Shown here: piece after piece, positions 14,801 through 29,800 of the stretch
How positions within the stretch are numbered: the first letter of the stretch is position 1
How the letters are laid out: each line of letters begins with the position of its first letter
Source: Thuidium tamariscinum
Taxonomy: Eukaryota; Streptophyta; Bryopsida; Hypnales; Thuidiaceae
Length of the DNA stretch: 64,000 nucleotides
Direction of reading: 5' to 3'
Assembly (NCBI GenBank): GCA_947034885.2
Contig: OX344755.2
Span: 28,279,052-28,343,051, forward strand
Made by a program: the position numbers and the translations under genes
Notes under the pieces: model-generated
What the model saw: the letters and a program-made list of their open reading frames with translations, nothing else
What the model was told of the DNA's origin: nothing
Database searches by the model: none

Positions 14801-17800
14801 AGGCTCTTGAATGGTGTGCATTTTTGAATTTTAATCGCATTGAATTTCACAGCATATTTTTTGTATTAATTCTGTAGAACTGGATTAGATATTACAATGT
14901 GATCACGTTGAATTTGTATTGCAACTGAGAAGTTTGCGCGTCTTGATATCAACTAAACACCTCGGAGATTTCCTCGGCCACGAGAGTAACTCCGTAGGCT
15001 CTTGAATGGTGTGCATTTTTGAATTTTAATCGCATTGAATTTCACAGCATATTTTTTGTAGTAATTCTATAGAACTGGATTAGATATTACAATGTGATCA
15101 CGTTGAATTTGTCTTGCAACTGAGAAGTTTGCGCGTCTTGATATCAACTAAACACCTCGGAGATTTCCTCGGCCACGAGAGTAACTCCGTAGGCTCTTGA
15201 ATGGTGTGCATTTTTGAATTTTAATCGCATTGAATTTCACAGCATATTTTTTGTAGTAATTCTATAGAACTGGATTAGATATTACAATGTGATCACGTTG
15301 AATTTGTCTTGCAACTGAGAAGTTTGCGCGTCTTGATATCAACTAAACACCTCGGAGATTTCCTCGGCCACGAGAGTAACTCCGTAGGCTCTTGAATGGT
15401 GTGCATTTTTGAATTTAATCGCATTGAATTTCACAGCATATTTTCTGTAGTAATACTATAGAACTGGATTAGATATTACAATGTGATCGTTTTGAATTTG
15501 TCTTGCAACTAAGAAGTTTGCGTGTCTTGATATCAACTAAACACCTAGGAGATTTCCCCGGCCAAGAGACCAACTCCGTAGGCTCTTGAATGGTGTGCAT
15601 TTTTGAATTTTAATCGCATTGAATTTTACAGCATATTTTTTGTAGTAATTCTATAGAACTGGATTAGATATTACAATGTGATCACGTTGAATTTGTCTTG
15701 CAACTGAGGAGTTTGCGCGTCTTGATATCAACTAAACACCTCGGAGATTTCCTCGGCCACGAGAGTAACTCCGTAGGCTCTTGAATGGTGTGCATTTTTG
15801 AATTTTAATCACATTGAATTTCACAGCATATTTTTTGTATTAATTCTGTAGAACTGGATTAGATATTACAATGTGATCACGTTGAATTTGTCTTGCAACT
15901 GGGAAGTTTACGCGTCTTGATATCAACTAAACAACGAGGAGATTTCCCCGGCCAAGAGACCAACTCCGTAGGCTCTTGAATGGTGTGCATTTTTGAATTT
16001 TAATCGCATTGAATTTCACAGCATATTTTTTGTAGTAATTCTATTGAACTGGATTAGATATTACAATGTGATCACGTTGAATTTGTATTGCAACTGGGAA
16101 GTTTACGCGTCTTGATATCAACTAAACAACGAGGAGATTTCCCCGGCCAAGAGACCAACTCCGTAGGCTCTTGAATGGTGTGCATTTTTGAATTTTAATC
16201 GCATTGAATTTCACAGCATATTTTTCGTAGTAATTCTATAGAACTGGATTAGATATTACAATGTGATCACGTTGAATTTGTCTTGCAACTGAGAAGTTTG
16301 CGCGTCTTGATATCAACTAAACACCTCGGAGATTTCCTCGGCCACGAGAGTAACTCCGTAGGCTCTTGAATGCTGTGCATTTTTGAATTTTAATCACATT
16401 GAATTTCACAGCATATTTTTTGTAGTAATTCTATAGAACTGGATTAGATATTACAATGTGATCACGTTGAATTTGTATTGCAACTGAGAAGTTTGCGCGT
16501 CTTGATATCAACTAAACACCTCGGAGATTTCCTCGGCCACGAGAGTAACTCCGTAGGCTCTTGAATGGTGTGCATTTTTGAATTTTAATCGCATTGAATT
16601 TCACAGCATATTTTTTGTAGTAATTCTATAGAACTGGATTAGATATTACAATGTGATCACGTTGAATTTGTCTTGCAACTGAGAAGTTTGCGCGTCTTGA
16701 TATCAACTAAACACCTCGGAGATTTCCTCGGCCACGAGAGTAACTCCGTAGGCTCTTGAATGGTGTGCATTTTTGAATTTTAATCGCATTGAATTTCACA
16801 GCATATTTTTTGTAGTAATTCTGTAGAACTGGATTAGATATTACAATGTGATCACGTTGAATTTGTCTTGCAACTGGGAAGTTTACGCGTCTTGATATCA
16901 ACTAAACAACGAGGAGATTTCCTCGGCCAATAGACCAACTCCGTAGGCTCTTGAATGGTGTGCATTTTTGAATTTTAATCGCATTGAATTTCACAGCATA
17001 TTTTCTGTAGTAATTCTAGAGAACTGGATTAGATATTACAATGTGATCACGTTGAATTTGTATTGCAACTGAGAAGTTTGCGCGTCTTGATATCAACTAA
17101 ACACCTCGGAGATTTCCTCGGCCACGAGAGTAACTCCGTAGGCTCTTGAATGGTGTGCATTTTTGAATTTTAATCGCATTGAATTTCACAGCATATTTTT
17201 TGTAGTAATTCTATAGAACTGGATTAGATATTACAATGTGATCACGTTGAATTTGTCTTGCAACTGAGAAGTTTGCGCGTCTTGATATCAACTAAACACC
17301 TCGGAGATTTCCTCGGCCACGAGAGTAACTCCGTAGGCTCTTGAATGGTGTGCATTTTTGAATTTTAATCGCATTGAATTTCACAGCATATTTTTTGTAG
17401 TAATTCTATAGAACTGGATTAGATATTACAATGTGATCACGTTGAATTTGTATTGCAACGGAGAAGTTTGCGCGTCTTGATATCAACTAAACACCTCGGA
17501 GATTTCCTCGGCCACGAGAGTAACTCCGTAGGCTCTTGAATGGTGTGCATTTTTGAATTTTAATCGCATTGAATTTCACAGCATATTTTTTGTAGTAATT
17601 CTATAGAACTGGATTAGATATTACAATGTGATCACGTTGAATTTGTCTTGCAACTGAGAAGTTTGCGCGTCTTGATATCAACTAAACACCTCGGAGATTT
17701 CCTCGGCCACGAGAGTAACTCCGTAGGCTCTTGAATGGTGTGCATTTTTGAATTTTAATCACATTGAATTTCACAGCATATTTTTTGTAGTAATTCTGTA

Positions 17801-20800
17801 GAACTGGATTAGATATTACAATGTGATCACGTTGAATTTGTCTTGCAACTGGGAAGTTTACGCGTCTTGATATCAACTAAACAACGAGGAGATTTCCTCG
17901 GCCAATAGACCAACTCCGTAGGCTCTTGAATGGTGTGCATTTTTGAATTTTAATCGCATTGAATTTCACAGCATATTTTTTGTAGTAATTCTGTAGAACT
18001 GGATTAGATATTACAATGTGATCACGTTGAATTTGTCTTGCAACTGGGAAGTTTACGCGTCTTGATATCAACTAAACAACGAGGAGATTTCCTCGGCCAA
18101 TAGACCAACTCCGTAGGCTCTTGAATGGTGTGCATTTTTGAATTTTAATCGCATTGAATTTCACAGCATATTTTCTGTAGTAATTCTATAGAACTGGATT
18201 AGATATTACAATGTGATCACGTTGAATTTGTATTGCAACTGAGAAGTTTGCGCGTCTTGATATCAACTAAACACCTCGGAGATTTCCTCGGCCACGAGAG
18301 TAACTCCGTAGGCTCTTGAATGGTGTGCATTTTTGAATTTAATCGCATTGAATTTCACAGCATATTTTCTGTAGTAATACTATAGAACTGGATTAGATAT
18401 TACAATGTGATCGTTTTGAATTTGTCTTGCAACTAAGAAGTTTGCGTGTCTTGATATCAACTAAACACCTAGGAGATTTCCCCGGCCAAGAGACCAACTC
18501 CGTAGGCTCTTGAATGGTGTGCATTTTTGAATTTTAATCGCATTGAATTTTACAGCATATTTTTTGTAGTAATTCTATAGAACTGGATTAGATATTACAA
18601 TGTGATCACGTTGAATTTGTCTTGCAACTGAGGAGTTTGCGCGTCTTGATATCAACTAAACACCTCGGAGATTTCCTCGGCCACGAGAGTAACTCCGTAG
18701 GCTCTTGAATGGTGTGCATTTTTGAATTTTAATCACATTGAATTTCACAGCATATTTTTTGTATTAATTCTGTAGAACTGGATTAGATATTACAATGTGA
18801 TCACGTTGAATTTGTCTTGCAACTGGGAAGTTTACGCGTCTTGATATCAACTAAACAACGAGGAGATTTCCCCGGCCAAGAGACCAACTCCGTAGGCTCT
18901 TGAATGGTGTGCATTTTTGAATTTTAATCGCATTGAATTTCACAGCATATTTTTTGTAGTAATTCTATTGAACTGGATTAGATATTACAATGTGATCACG
19001 TTGAATTTGTCTTGCAACTGGGAAGTTTACGCGTCTTGATATCAACTAAACAACGAGGAGATTTCCCCGGCCAAGAGACCAACTCCGTAGGCTCTTGAAT
19101 GGTGTGCATTTTTGAATTTTAATCGCATTGAATTTCACAGCATATTTTTCGTAGTAATTCTATAGAACTGGATTAGATATTACAATGTGATCACGTTGAA
19201 TTTGTCTTGCAACTGAGAAGTTTGCGCGTCTTGATATCAACTAAACACCTCGGAGATTTCCTCGGCCACGAGAGTAACTCCGTAGGCTCTTGAATGCTGT
19301 GCATTTTTGAATTTTAATCACATTGAATTTCACAGCATATTTTTTGTAGTAATTCTATAGAACTGGATTAGATATTACAATGTGATCACGTTGAATTTGT
19401 ATTGCAACTGAGAAGTTTGCGCGTCTTGATATCAACTAAACACCTCGGAGATTTCCTCGGCCACGAGAGTAACTCCGTAGGCTCTTGAATGGTGTGCATT
19501 TTTGAATTTTAATCGCATTGAATTTCACAGCATATTTTTTGTAGTAATTCTGTAGAACTGGATTAGATATTACAATGTGATCACGTTGAATTTGTCTTGC
19601 AACTGGGAAGTTTACGCGTCTTGATATCAACTAAACAACGAGGAGATTTCCCCGGCCAAGAGACCAACTCCGTAGGCTCTTGAATGGTGTGCATTTTTGA
19701 ATTTTAATCGCATTGAATTTCACAGCATATTTTTTGTAGTAATTCTATTGAACTGGATTAGATATTACAATGTGATCACGTTGAATTTGTCTTGCAACTG
19801 GGAAGTTTACGCGTCTTGATATCAACTAAACAACGAGGAGATTTCCCCGGCCAAGAGACCAACTCCGTAGGCTCTTGAATGGTGTGCATTTTTGAATTTT
19901 AATCGCATTGAATTTCACAGCATATTTTTCGTAGTAATTCTATAGAACTGGATTAGATATTACAATGTGATCACGTTGAATTTGTCTTGCAACTGAGAAG
20001 TTTGCGCGTCTTGATATCAACTAAACACCTCGGAGATTTCCTCGGCCACGAGAGTAACTCCGTAGGCTCTTGAATGCTGTGCATTTTTGAATTTTAATCA
20101 CATTGAATTTCACAGCATATTTTTTGTAGTAATTCTATAGAACTGGATTAGATATTACAATGTGATCACGTTGAATTTGTATTGCAACTGAGAAGTTTGC
20201 GCGTCTTGATATCAACTAAACACCTCGGAGATTTCCTCGGCCACGAGAGTAACTCCGTAGGCTCTTGAATGGTGTGCATTTTTGAATTTTAATCGCATTG
20301 AATTTCACAGCATATTTTTTGTAGTAATTCTATAGAACTGGATTAGATATTACAATGTGATCACGTTGAATTTGTCTTGCAACTGAGAAGTTTGCGCGTC
20401 TTGATATCAACTAAACACCTCGGAGATTTCCTCGGCCACGAGAGTAACTCCGTAGGCTCTTGAATGGTGTGCATTTTTGAATTTTAATCGCATTGAATTT
20501 CACAGCATATTTTTTGTAGTAATTCTGTAGAACTGGATTAGATATTACAATGTGATCACGTTGAATTTGTCTTGCAACTGGGAAGTTTACGCGTCTTGAT
20601 ATCAACTAAACAACGAGGAGATTTCCTCGGCCAATAGACCAACTCCGTAGGCTCTTGAATGGTGTGCATTTTTGAATTTTAATCGCATTGAATTTCACAG
20701 CATATTTTCTGTAGTAATTCTAGAGAACTGGATTAGATATTACAATGTGATCACGTTGAATTTGTATTGCAACTGAGAAGTTTGCGCGTCTTGATATCAA

Positions 20801-23800
20801 CTAAACACCTCGGAGATTTCCTCGGCCACGAGAGTAACTCCGTAGGCTCTTGAATGGTGTGCATTTTTGAATTTTAATCGCATTGAATTTCACAGCATAT
20901 TTTTTGTAGTAATTCTATAGAACTGGATTAGATATTACAATGTGATCACGTTGAATTTGTCTTGCAACTGAGAAGTTTGCGCGTCTTGATATCAACTAAA
21001 CACCTCGGAGATTTCCTCGGCCACGAGAGTAACTCCGTAGGCTCTTGAATGCTGTGCATTTTTGAATTTTAATCGCATTGAATTTCACAGCATATTTTTT
21101 GTAGTAATTCTATAGAACTGGATTAGATATTACAATGTGATCACGTTGAATTTGTATTGCAACTGAGAAGTTTGCGCGTCTTGATATCAACTAAACACCT
21201 CGGAGATTTCCTCGGCCACGAGAGTAACTCCGTAGGCTCTTGAATGCTGTGCATTTTTGAATTTTAATCACATTGAATTTCACAGCATATTTTTTGTAGT
21301 AATTCTATAGAACTGGATTAGATATTACAATGTGATCACGTTGAATTTGTCTTGCAACTGAGAAGTTTGCGCGTCTTGATATCAACTAAACACCTCGGAG
21401 ATTTCCTCGGCCACGAGAGTAACTCCGTAGGCTCTTGAATGCTGTGCATTTTTGAATTTTAATCACATTGAATTTCACAGCATATTTTTTGTAGTAATTC
21501 TATAGAACTGGATTAGATATTACAATGTGATCACGTTGAATTTGTATTGCAACTGAGAAGTTTGCGCGTCTTGATATCAACTAAACACCTCGGAGATTTC
21601 CTCGGCCACGAGAGTAACTCCGTAGGCTCTTGAATGGTGTGCATTTTTGAATTTTAATCGCATTGAATTTCACAGCATATTTTTTGTAGTAATTCTGTAG
21701 AACTGGATTAGATATTACAATGTGATCACGTTGAATTTGTCTTGCAACTGGGAAGTTTACGCGTCTTGATATCAACTAAACAACGAGGAGATTTCCCCGG
21801 CCAAGAGACCAACTCCGTAGGCTCTTGAATGGTGTGCATTTTTGAATTTTAATCGCATTGAATTTCACAGCATATTTTTTGTAGTAATTCTATTGAACTG
21901 GATTAGATATTACAATGTGATCACGTTGAATTTGTCTTGCAACTGGGAAGTTTACGCGTCTTGATATCAACTAAACAACGAGGAGATTTCCCCGGCCAAG
22001 AGACCAACTCCGTAGGCTCTTGAATGGTGTGCATTTTTGAATTTTAATCGCATTGAATTTCACAGCATATTTTTCGTAGTAATTCTATAGAACTGGATTA
22101 GATATTACAATGTGATCACGTTGAATTTGTCTTGCAACTGAGAAGTTTGCGCGTCTTGATATCAACTAAACACCTCGGAGATTTCCTCGGCCACGAGAGT
22201 AACTCCGTAGGCTCTTGAATGCTGTGCATTTTTGAATTTTAATCACATTGAATTTCACAGCATATTTTTTGTAGTAATTCTATAGAACTGGATTAGATAT
22301 TACAATGTGATCACGTTGAATTTGTATTGCAACTGAGAAGTTTGCGCGTCTTGATATCAACTAAACACCTCGGAGATTTCCTCGGCCACGAGAGTAACTC
22401 CGTAGGCTCTTGAATGGTGTGCATTTTTGAATTTTAATCGCATTGAATTTCACAGCATATTTTTTGTAGTAATTCTATAGAACTGGATTAGATATTACAA
22501 TGTGATCACGTTGAATTTGTCTTGCAACTGAGAAGTTTGCGCGTCTTGATATCAACTAAACACCTCGGAGATTTCCTCGGCCACGAGAGTAACTCCGTAG
22601 GCTCTTGAATGGTGTGCATTTTTGAATTTTAATCGCATTGAATTTCACAGCATATTTTTTGTAGTAATTCTGTAGAACTGGATTAGATATTACAATGTGA
22701 TCACGTTGAATTTGTCTTGCAACTGGGAAGTTTACGCGTCTTGATATCAACTAAACAACGAGGAGATTTCCTCGGCCAATAGACCAACTCCGTAGGCTCT
22801 TGAATGGTGTGCATTTTTGAATTTTAATCGCATTGAATTTCACAGCATATTTTCTGTAGTAATTCTAGAGAACTGGATTAGATATTACAATGTGATCACG
22901 TTGAATTTGTATTGCAACTGAGAAGTTTGCGCGTCTTGATATCAACTAAACACCTCGGAGATTTCCTCGGCCACGAGAGTAACTCCGTAGGCTCTTGAAT
23001 GGTGTGCATTTTTGAATTTTAATCGCATTGAATTTCACAGCATATTTTTTGTAGTAATTCTATAGAACTGGATTAGATATTACAATGTGATCACGTTGAA
23101 TTTGTCTTGCAACTGAGAAGTTTGCGCGTCTTGATATCAACTAAACACCTCGGAGATTTCCTCGGCCACGAGAGTAACTCCGTAGGCTCTTGAATGCTGT
23201 GCATTTTTGAATTTTAATCACATTGAATTTCACAGCATATTTTTTGTAGTAATTCTATAGAACTGGATTAGATATTACAATGTGATCACGTTGAATTTGT
23301 ATTGCAACTGAGAAGTTTGCGCGTCTTGATATCAACTAAACACCTCGGAGATTTCCTCGGCCACGAGATTAACTCCGTAGGCTCTTGAATGGTGTGCATT
23401 TTTGAATTTTAATCGCATTGAATTTCACAGCATATTTTTTGTAGTAATTCTATAGAACTGGATTAGATATTACAATGTGATCACGTTGAATTTGTCTTGC
23501 AACTGAGAAGTTTGCGCGTCTTGATATCAACTAAACACCTCGGAGATTTCCTCGGCCACGAGAGTAACTCCGTAGGCTCTTGAATGGTGTGCATTTTTGA
23601 ATTTTAATCGCATTGAATTTCACAGCATATTTTTTGTAGTAATTCTGTAGAACTGGATTAGATATTACAATGTGATCACGTTGAATTTGTCTTGCAACTG
23701 GGAAGTTTACGCGTCTTGATATCAACTAAACAACGAGGAGATTTCCTCGGCCAATAGACCAACTCCGTAGGCTCTTGAATGGTGTGCATTTTTGAATTTT

Positions 23801-26800
23801 AATCGCATTGAATTTCACAGCATATTTTCTGTAGTAATTCTAGAGAACTGGATTAGATATTACAATGTGATCACGTTGAATTTGTATTGCAACTGAGAAG
23901 TTTGCGCGTCTTGATATCAACTAAACACCTCGGAGATTTCCTCGGCCACGAGAGTAACTCCGTAGGCTCTTGAATGGTGTGCATTTTTGAATTTTAATCG
24001 CATTGAATTTCACAGCATATTTTTTGTAGTAATTCTGTAGAACTGGATTAGATATTACAATGTGATCACGTTGAATTTGTCTTGCAACTGAGAAGTTTGC
24101 GCGTCTTGATATCAACTAAACACCTCGGAGATTTCCTCGGCCACGAGAGTAACTCCGTAGGCTCTTGAATGGTGTGCATTTTTGAATTTTAATCGCATTG
24201 AATTTCACAGCATATTTTTTGTAGTAATTCTATAGAACTGGATTAGATATTACAATGTGATCACGTTGAATTTGTATTGCAACTGAGAAGTTTGCGCGTC
24301 TTGATATCAACTAAACACCTCGGAGATTTCCTCGGCCACGAGAGTAACTCCGTAGGCTCTTGAATGGTGTGCATTTTTGAATTTTAATCGCATTGAATTT
24401 CACAGCATATTTTTTGTAGTAATTCTATAGAACTGGATTAGATATTACAATGTGATCACGTTGAATTTGTCTTGCAACTGAGAAGTTTGCGCGTCTTGAT
24501 ATCAACTAAACACCTCGGAGATTTCCTCGGCCACGAGAGTAACTCCGTAGGCTCTTGAATGGTGTGCATTTTTGAATTTTAATCACATTGAATTTCACAG
24601 CATATTTTTTGTAGTAATTCTGTAGAACTGGATTAGATATTACAATGTGATCACGTTGAATTTGTCTTGCAACTGGGAAGTTTACGCGTCTTGATATCAA
24701 CTAAACAACGAGGAGATTTCCTCGGCCAATAGACCAACTCCGTAGGCTCTTGAATGGTGTGCATTTTTGAATTTTAATCGCATTGAATTTCACAGCATAT
24801 TTTTTGTAGTAATTCTGTAGAACTGGATTAGATATTACAATGTGATCACGTTGAATTTGTCTTGCAACTGGGAAGTTTACGCGTCTTGATATCAACTAAA
24901 CAACGAGGAGATTTCCTCGGCCAATAGACCAACTCCGTAGGCTCTTGAATGGTGTGCATTTTTGAATTTTAATCGCATTGAATTTCACAGCATATTTTCT
25001 GTAGTAATTCTATAGAACTGGATTAGATATTACAATGTGATCACGTTGAATTTGTATTGCAACTGAGAAGTTTGCGCGTCTTGATATCAACTAAACACCT
25101 CGGAGATTTCCTCGGCCACGAGAGTAACTCCGTAGGCTCTTGAATGGTGTGCATTTTTGAATTTAATCGCATTGAATTTCACAGCATATTTTCTGTAGTA
25201 ATACTATAGAACTGGATTAGATATTACAATGTGATCGTTTTGAATTTGTCTTGCAACTAAGAAGTTTGCGTGTCTTGATATCAACTAAACACCTAGGAGA
25301 TTTCCCCGGCCAAGAGACCAACTCCGTAGGCTCTTGAATGGTGTGCATTTTTGAATTTTAATCGCATTGAATTTTACAGCATATTTTTTGTAGTAATTCT
25401 ATAGAACTGGATTAGATATTACAATGTGATCACGTTGAATTTGTCTTGCAACTGAGGAGTTTGCGCGTCTTGATATCAACTAAACACCTCGGAGATTTCC
25501 TCGGCCACGAGAGTAACTCCGTAGGCTCTTGAATGGTGTGCATTTTTGAATTTTAATCACATTGAATTTCACAGCATATTTTTTGTATTAATTCTGTAGA
25601 ACTGGATTAGATATTACAATGTGATCACGTTGAATTTGTCTTGCAACTGGGAAGTTTACGCGTCTTGATATCAACTAAACAACGAGGAGATTTCCCCGGC
25701 CAAGAGACCAACTCCGTAGGCTCTTGAATGGTGTGCATTTTTGAATTTTAATCGCATTGAATTTCACAGCATATTTTTTGTAGTAATTCTATTGAACTGG
25801 ATTAGATATTACAATGTGATCACGTTGAATTTGTCTTGCAACTGGGAAGTTTACGCGTCTTGATATCAACTAAACAACGAGGAGATTTCCCCGGCCAAGA
25901 GACCAACTCCGTAGGCTCTTGAATGGTGTGCATTTTTGAATTTTAATCGCATTGAATTTCACAGCATATTTTTCGTAGTAATTCTATAGAACTGGATTAG
26001 ATATTACAATGTGATCACGTTGAATTTGTCTTGCAACTGAGAAGTTTGCGCGTCTTGATATCAACTAAACACCTCGGAGATTTCCTCGGCCACGAGAGTA
26101 ACTCCGTAGGCTCTTGAATGCTGTGCATTTTTGAATTTTAATCACATTGAATTTCACAGCATATTTTTTGTAGTAATTCTATAGAACTGGATTAGATATT
26201 ACAATGTGATCACGTTGAATTTGTATTGCAACTGAGAAGTTTGCGCGTCTTGATATCAACTAAACACCTCGGAGATTTCCTCGGCCACGAGAGTAACTCC
26301 GTAGGCTCTTGAATGGTGTGCATTTTTGAATTTTAATCGCATTGAATTTCACAGCATATTTTTTGTAGTAATTCTGTAGAACTGGATTAGATATTACAAT
26401 GTGATCACGTTGAATTTGTCTTGCAACTGGGAAGTTTACGCGTCTTGATATCAACTAAACAACGAGGAGATTTCCCCGGCCAAGAGACCAACTCCGTAGG
26501 CTCTTGAATGGTGTGCATTTTTGAATTTTAATCGCATTGAATTTCACAGCATATTTTTTGTAGTAATTCTATTGAACTGGATTAGATATTACAATGTGAT
26601 CACGTTGAATTTGTCTTGCAACTGGGAAGTTTACGCGTCTTGATATCAACTAAACAACGAGGAGATTTCCCCGGCCAAGAGACCAACTCCGTAGGCTCTT
26701 GAATGGTGTGCATTTTTGAATTTTAATCGCATTGAATTTCACAGCATATTTTTCGTAGTAATTCTATAGAACTGGATTAGATATTACAATGTGATCACGT

Positions 26801-29800
26801 TGAATTTGTCTTGCAACTGAGAAGTTTGCGCGTCTTGATATCAACTAAACACCTCGGAGATTTCCTCGGCCACGAGAGTAACTCCGTAGGCTCTTGAATG
26901 CTGTGCATTTTTGAATTTTAATCACATTGAATTTCACAGCATATTTTTTGTAGTAATTCTATAGAACTGGATTAGATATTACAATGTGATCACGTTGAAT
27001 TTGTATTGCAACTGAGAAGTTTGCGCGTCTTGATATCAACTAAACACCTCGGAGATTTCCTCGGCCACGAGAGTAACTCCGTAGGCTCTTGAATGGTGTG
27101 CATTTTTGAATTTTAATCGCATTGAATTTCACAGCATATTTTTTGTAGTAATTCTATAGAACTGGATTAGATATTACAATGTGATCACGTTGAATTTGTC
27201 TTGCAACTGAGAAGTTTGCGCGTCTTGATATCAACTAAACACCTCGGAGATTTCCTCGGCCACGAGAGTAACTCCGTAGGCTCTTGAATGGTGTGCATTT
27301 TTGAATTTTAATCGCATTGAATTTCACAGCATATTTTTTGTAGTAATTCTGTAGAACTGGATTAGATATTACAATGTGATCACGTTGAATTTGTCTTGCA
27401 ACTGGGAAGTTTACGCGTCTTGATATCAACTAAACAACGAGGAGATTTCCTCGGCCAATAGACCAACTCCGTAGGCTCTTGAATGGTGTGCATTTTTGAA
27501 TTTTAATCGCATTGAATTTCACAGCATATTTTCTGTAGTAATTCTAGAGAACTGGATTAGATATTACAATGTGATCACGTTGAATTTGTATTGCAACTGA
27601 GAAGTTTGCGCGTCTTGATATCAACTAAACACCTCGGAGATTTCCTCGGCCACGAGAGTAACTCCGTAGGCTCTTGAATGGTGTGCATTTTTGAATTTTA
27701 ATCGCATTGAATTTCACAGCATATTTTTTGTAGTAATTCTATAGAACTGGATTAGATATTACAATGTGATCACGTTGAATTTGTCTTGCAACTGAGGAGT
27801 TTGCGCGTCTTGATATCAACTAAACACCTCGGAGATTTCCTCGGCCACGAGAGTAACTCCGTAGGCTCTTGAATGGTGTGCATTTTTGAATTTTAATCGC
27901 ATTGAATTTCACAGCATATTTTTTGTAGTAATTCTATAGAACTGGATTAGATATTACAATGTGATCACGTTGAATTTGTATTGCAACTGAGAAGTTTGCG
28001 CGTCTTGATATCAACTAAACACCTCGGAGATTTCCTCGGCCACGAGAGTAACTCCGTAGGCTCTTGAATGGTGTGCATTTTTGAATTTTAATCGCATTGA
28101 ATTTCACAGCATATTTTTTGTAGTAATTCTATAGAACTGGATTAGATATTACAATGTGATCACGTTGAATTTGTCTTGCAACTGAGAAGTTTGCGCGTCT
28201 TGATATCAACTAAACACCTCGGAGATTTCCTCGGCCACGAGAGTAACTCCGTAGGCTCTTGAATGGTGTGCATTTTTGAATTTTAATCACATTGAATTTC
28301 ACAGCATATTTTTTGTAGTAATTCTGTAGAACTGGATTAGATATTACAATGTGATCACGTTGAATTTGTCTTGCAACTGGGAAGTTTACGCGTCTTGATA
28401 TCAACTAAACAACGAGGAGATTTCCTCGGCCAATAGACCAACTCCGTAGGCTCTTGAATGGTGTGCATTTTTGAATTTTAATCGCATTGAATTTCACAGC
28501 ATATTTTTTGTAGTAATTCTGTAGAACTGGATTAGATATTACAATGTGATCACGTTGAATTTGTATTGCAACTGAGAAGTTTGCGCGTCTTGATATCAAC
28601 TAAACACCTCGGAGATTTCCTCGGCCACGAGAGTAACTCCGTAGGCTCTTGAATGGTGTGCATTTTTGAATTTAATCGCATTGAATTTCACAGCATATTT
28701 TCTGTAGTAATACTATAGAACTGGATTAGATATTACAATGTGATCGTTTTGAATTTGTCTTGCAACTAAGAAGTTTGCGTGTCTTGATATCAACTAAACA
28801 CCTAGGAGATTTCCCCGGCCAAGAGACCAACTCCGTAGGCTCTTGAATGGTGTGCATTTTTGAATTTTAATCGCATTGAATTTTACAGCATATTTTTTGT
28901 AGTAATTCTATAGAACTGGATTAGATATTACAATGTGATCACGTTGAATTTGTCTTGCAACTGAGGAGTTTGCGCGTCTTGATATCAACTAAACACCTCG
29001 GAGATTTCCTCGGCCACGAGAGTAACTCCGTAGGCTCTTGAATGGTGTGCATTTTTGAATTTTAATCACATTGAATTTCACAGCATATTTTTTGTATTAA
29101 TTCTGTAGAACTGGATTAGATATTACAATGTGATCACGTTGAATTTGTCTTGCAACTGGGAAGTTTACGCGTCTTGATATCAACTAAACAACGAGGAGAT
29201 TTCCCCGGCCAAGAGACCAACTCCGTAGGCTCTTGAATGGTGTGCATTTTTGAATTTTAATCGCATTGAATTTCACAGCATATTTTTTGTAGTAATTCTA
29301 TAGAACTGGATTAGATATTACAATGTGATCACGTTGAATTTGTCTTGCAACTGGGAAGTTTACGCGTCTTGATATCAACTAAACAACGAGGAGATTTCCC
29401 CGGCCAAGAGACCAACTCCGTAGGCTCTTGAATGGTGTGCATTTTTGAATTTTAATCGCATTGAATTTCACAGCATATTTTTCGTAGTAATTCTATAGAA
29501 CTGGATTAGATATTACAATGTGATCACGTTGAATTTGTCTTGCAACTGAGAAGTTTGCGCGTCTTGATATCAACTAAACACCTCGGAGATTTCCTCGGCC
29601 ACGAGAGTAACTCCGTAGGCTCTTGAATGCTGTGCATTTTTGAATTTTAATCACATTGAATTTCACAGCATATTTTTTGTAGTAATTCTATAGAACTGGA
29701 TTAGATATTACAATGTGATCACGTTGAATTTGTATTGCAACTGAGAAGTTTGCGCGTCTTGATATCAACTAAACACCTCGGAGATTTCCTCGGCCACGAG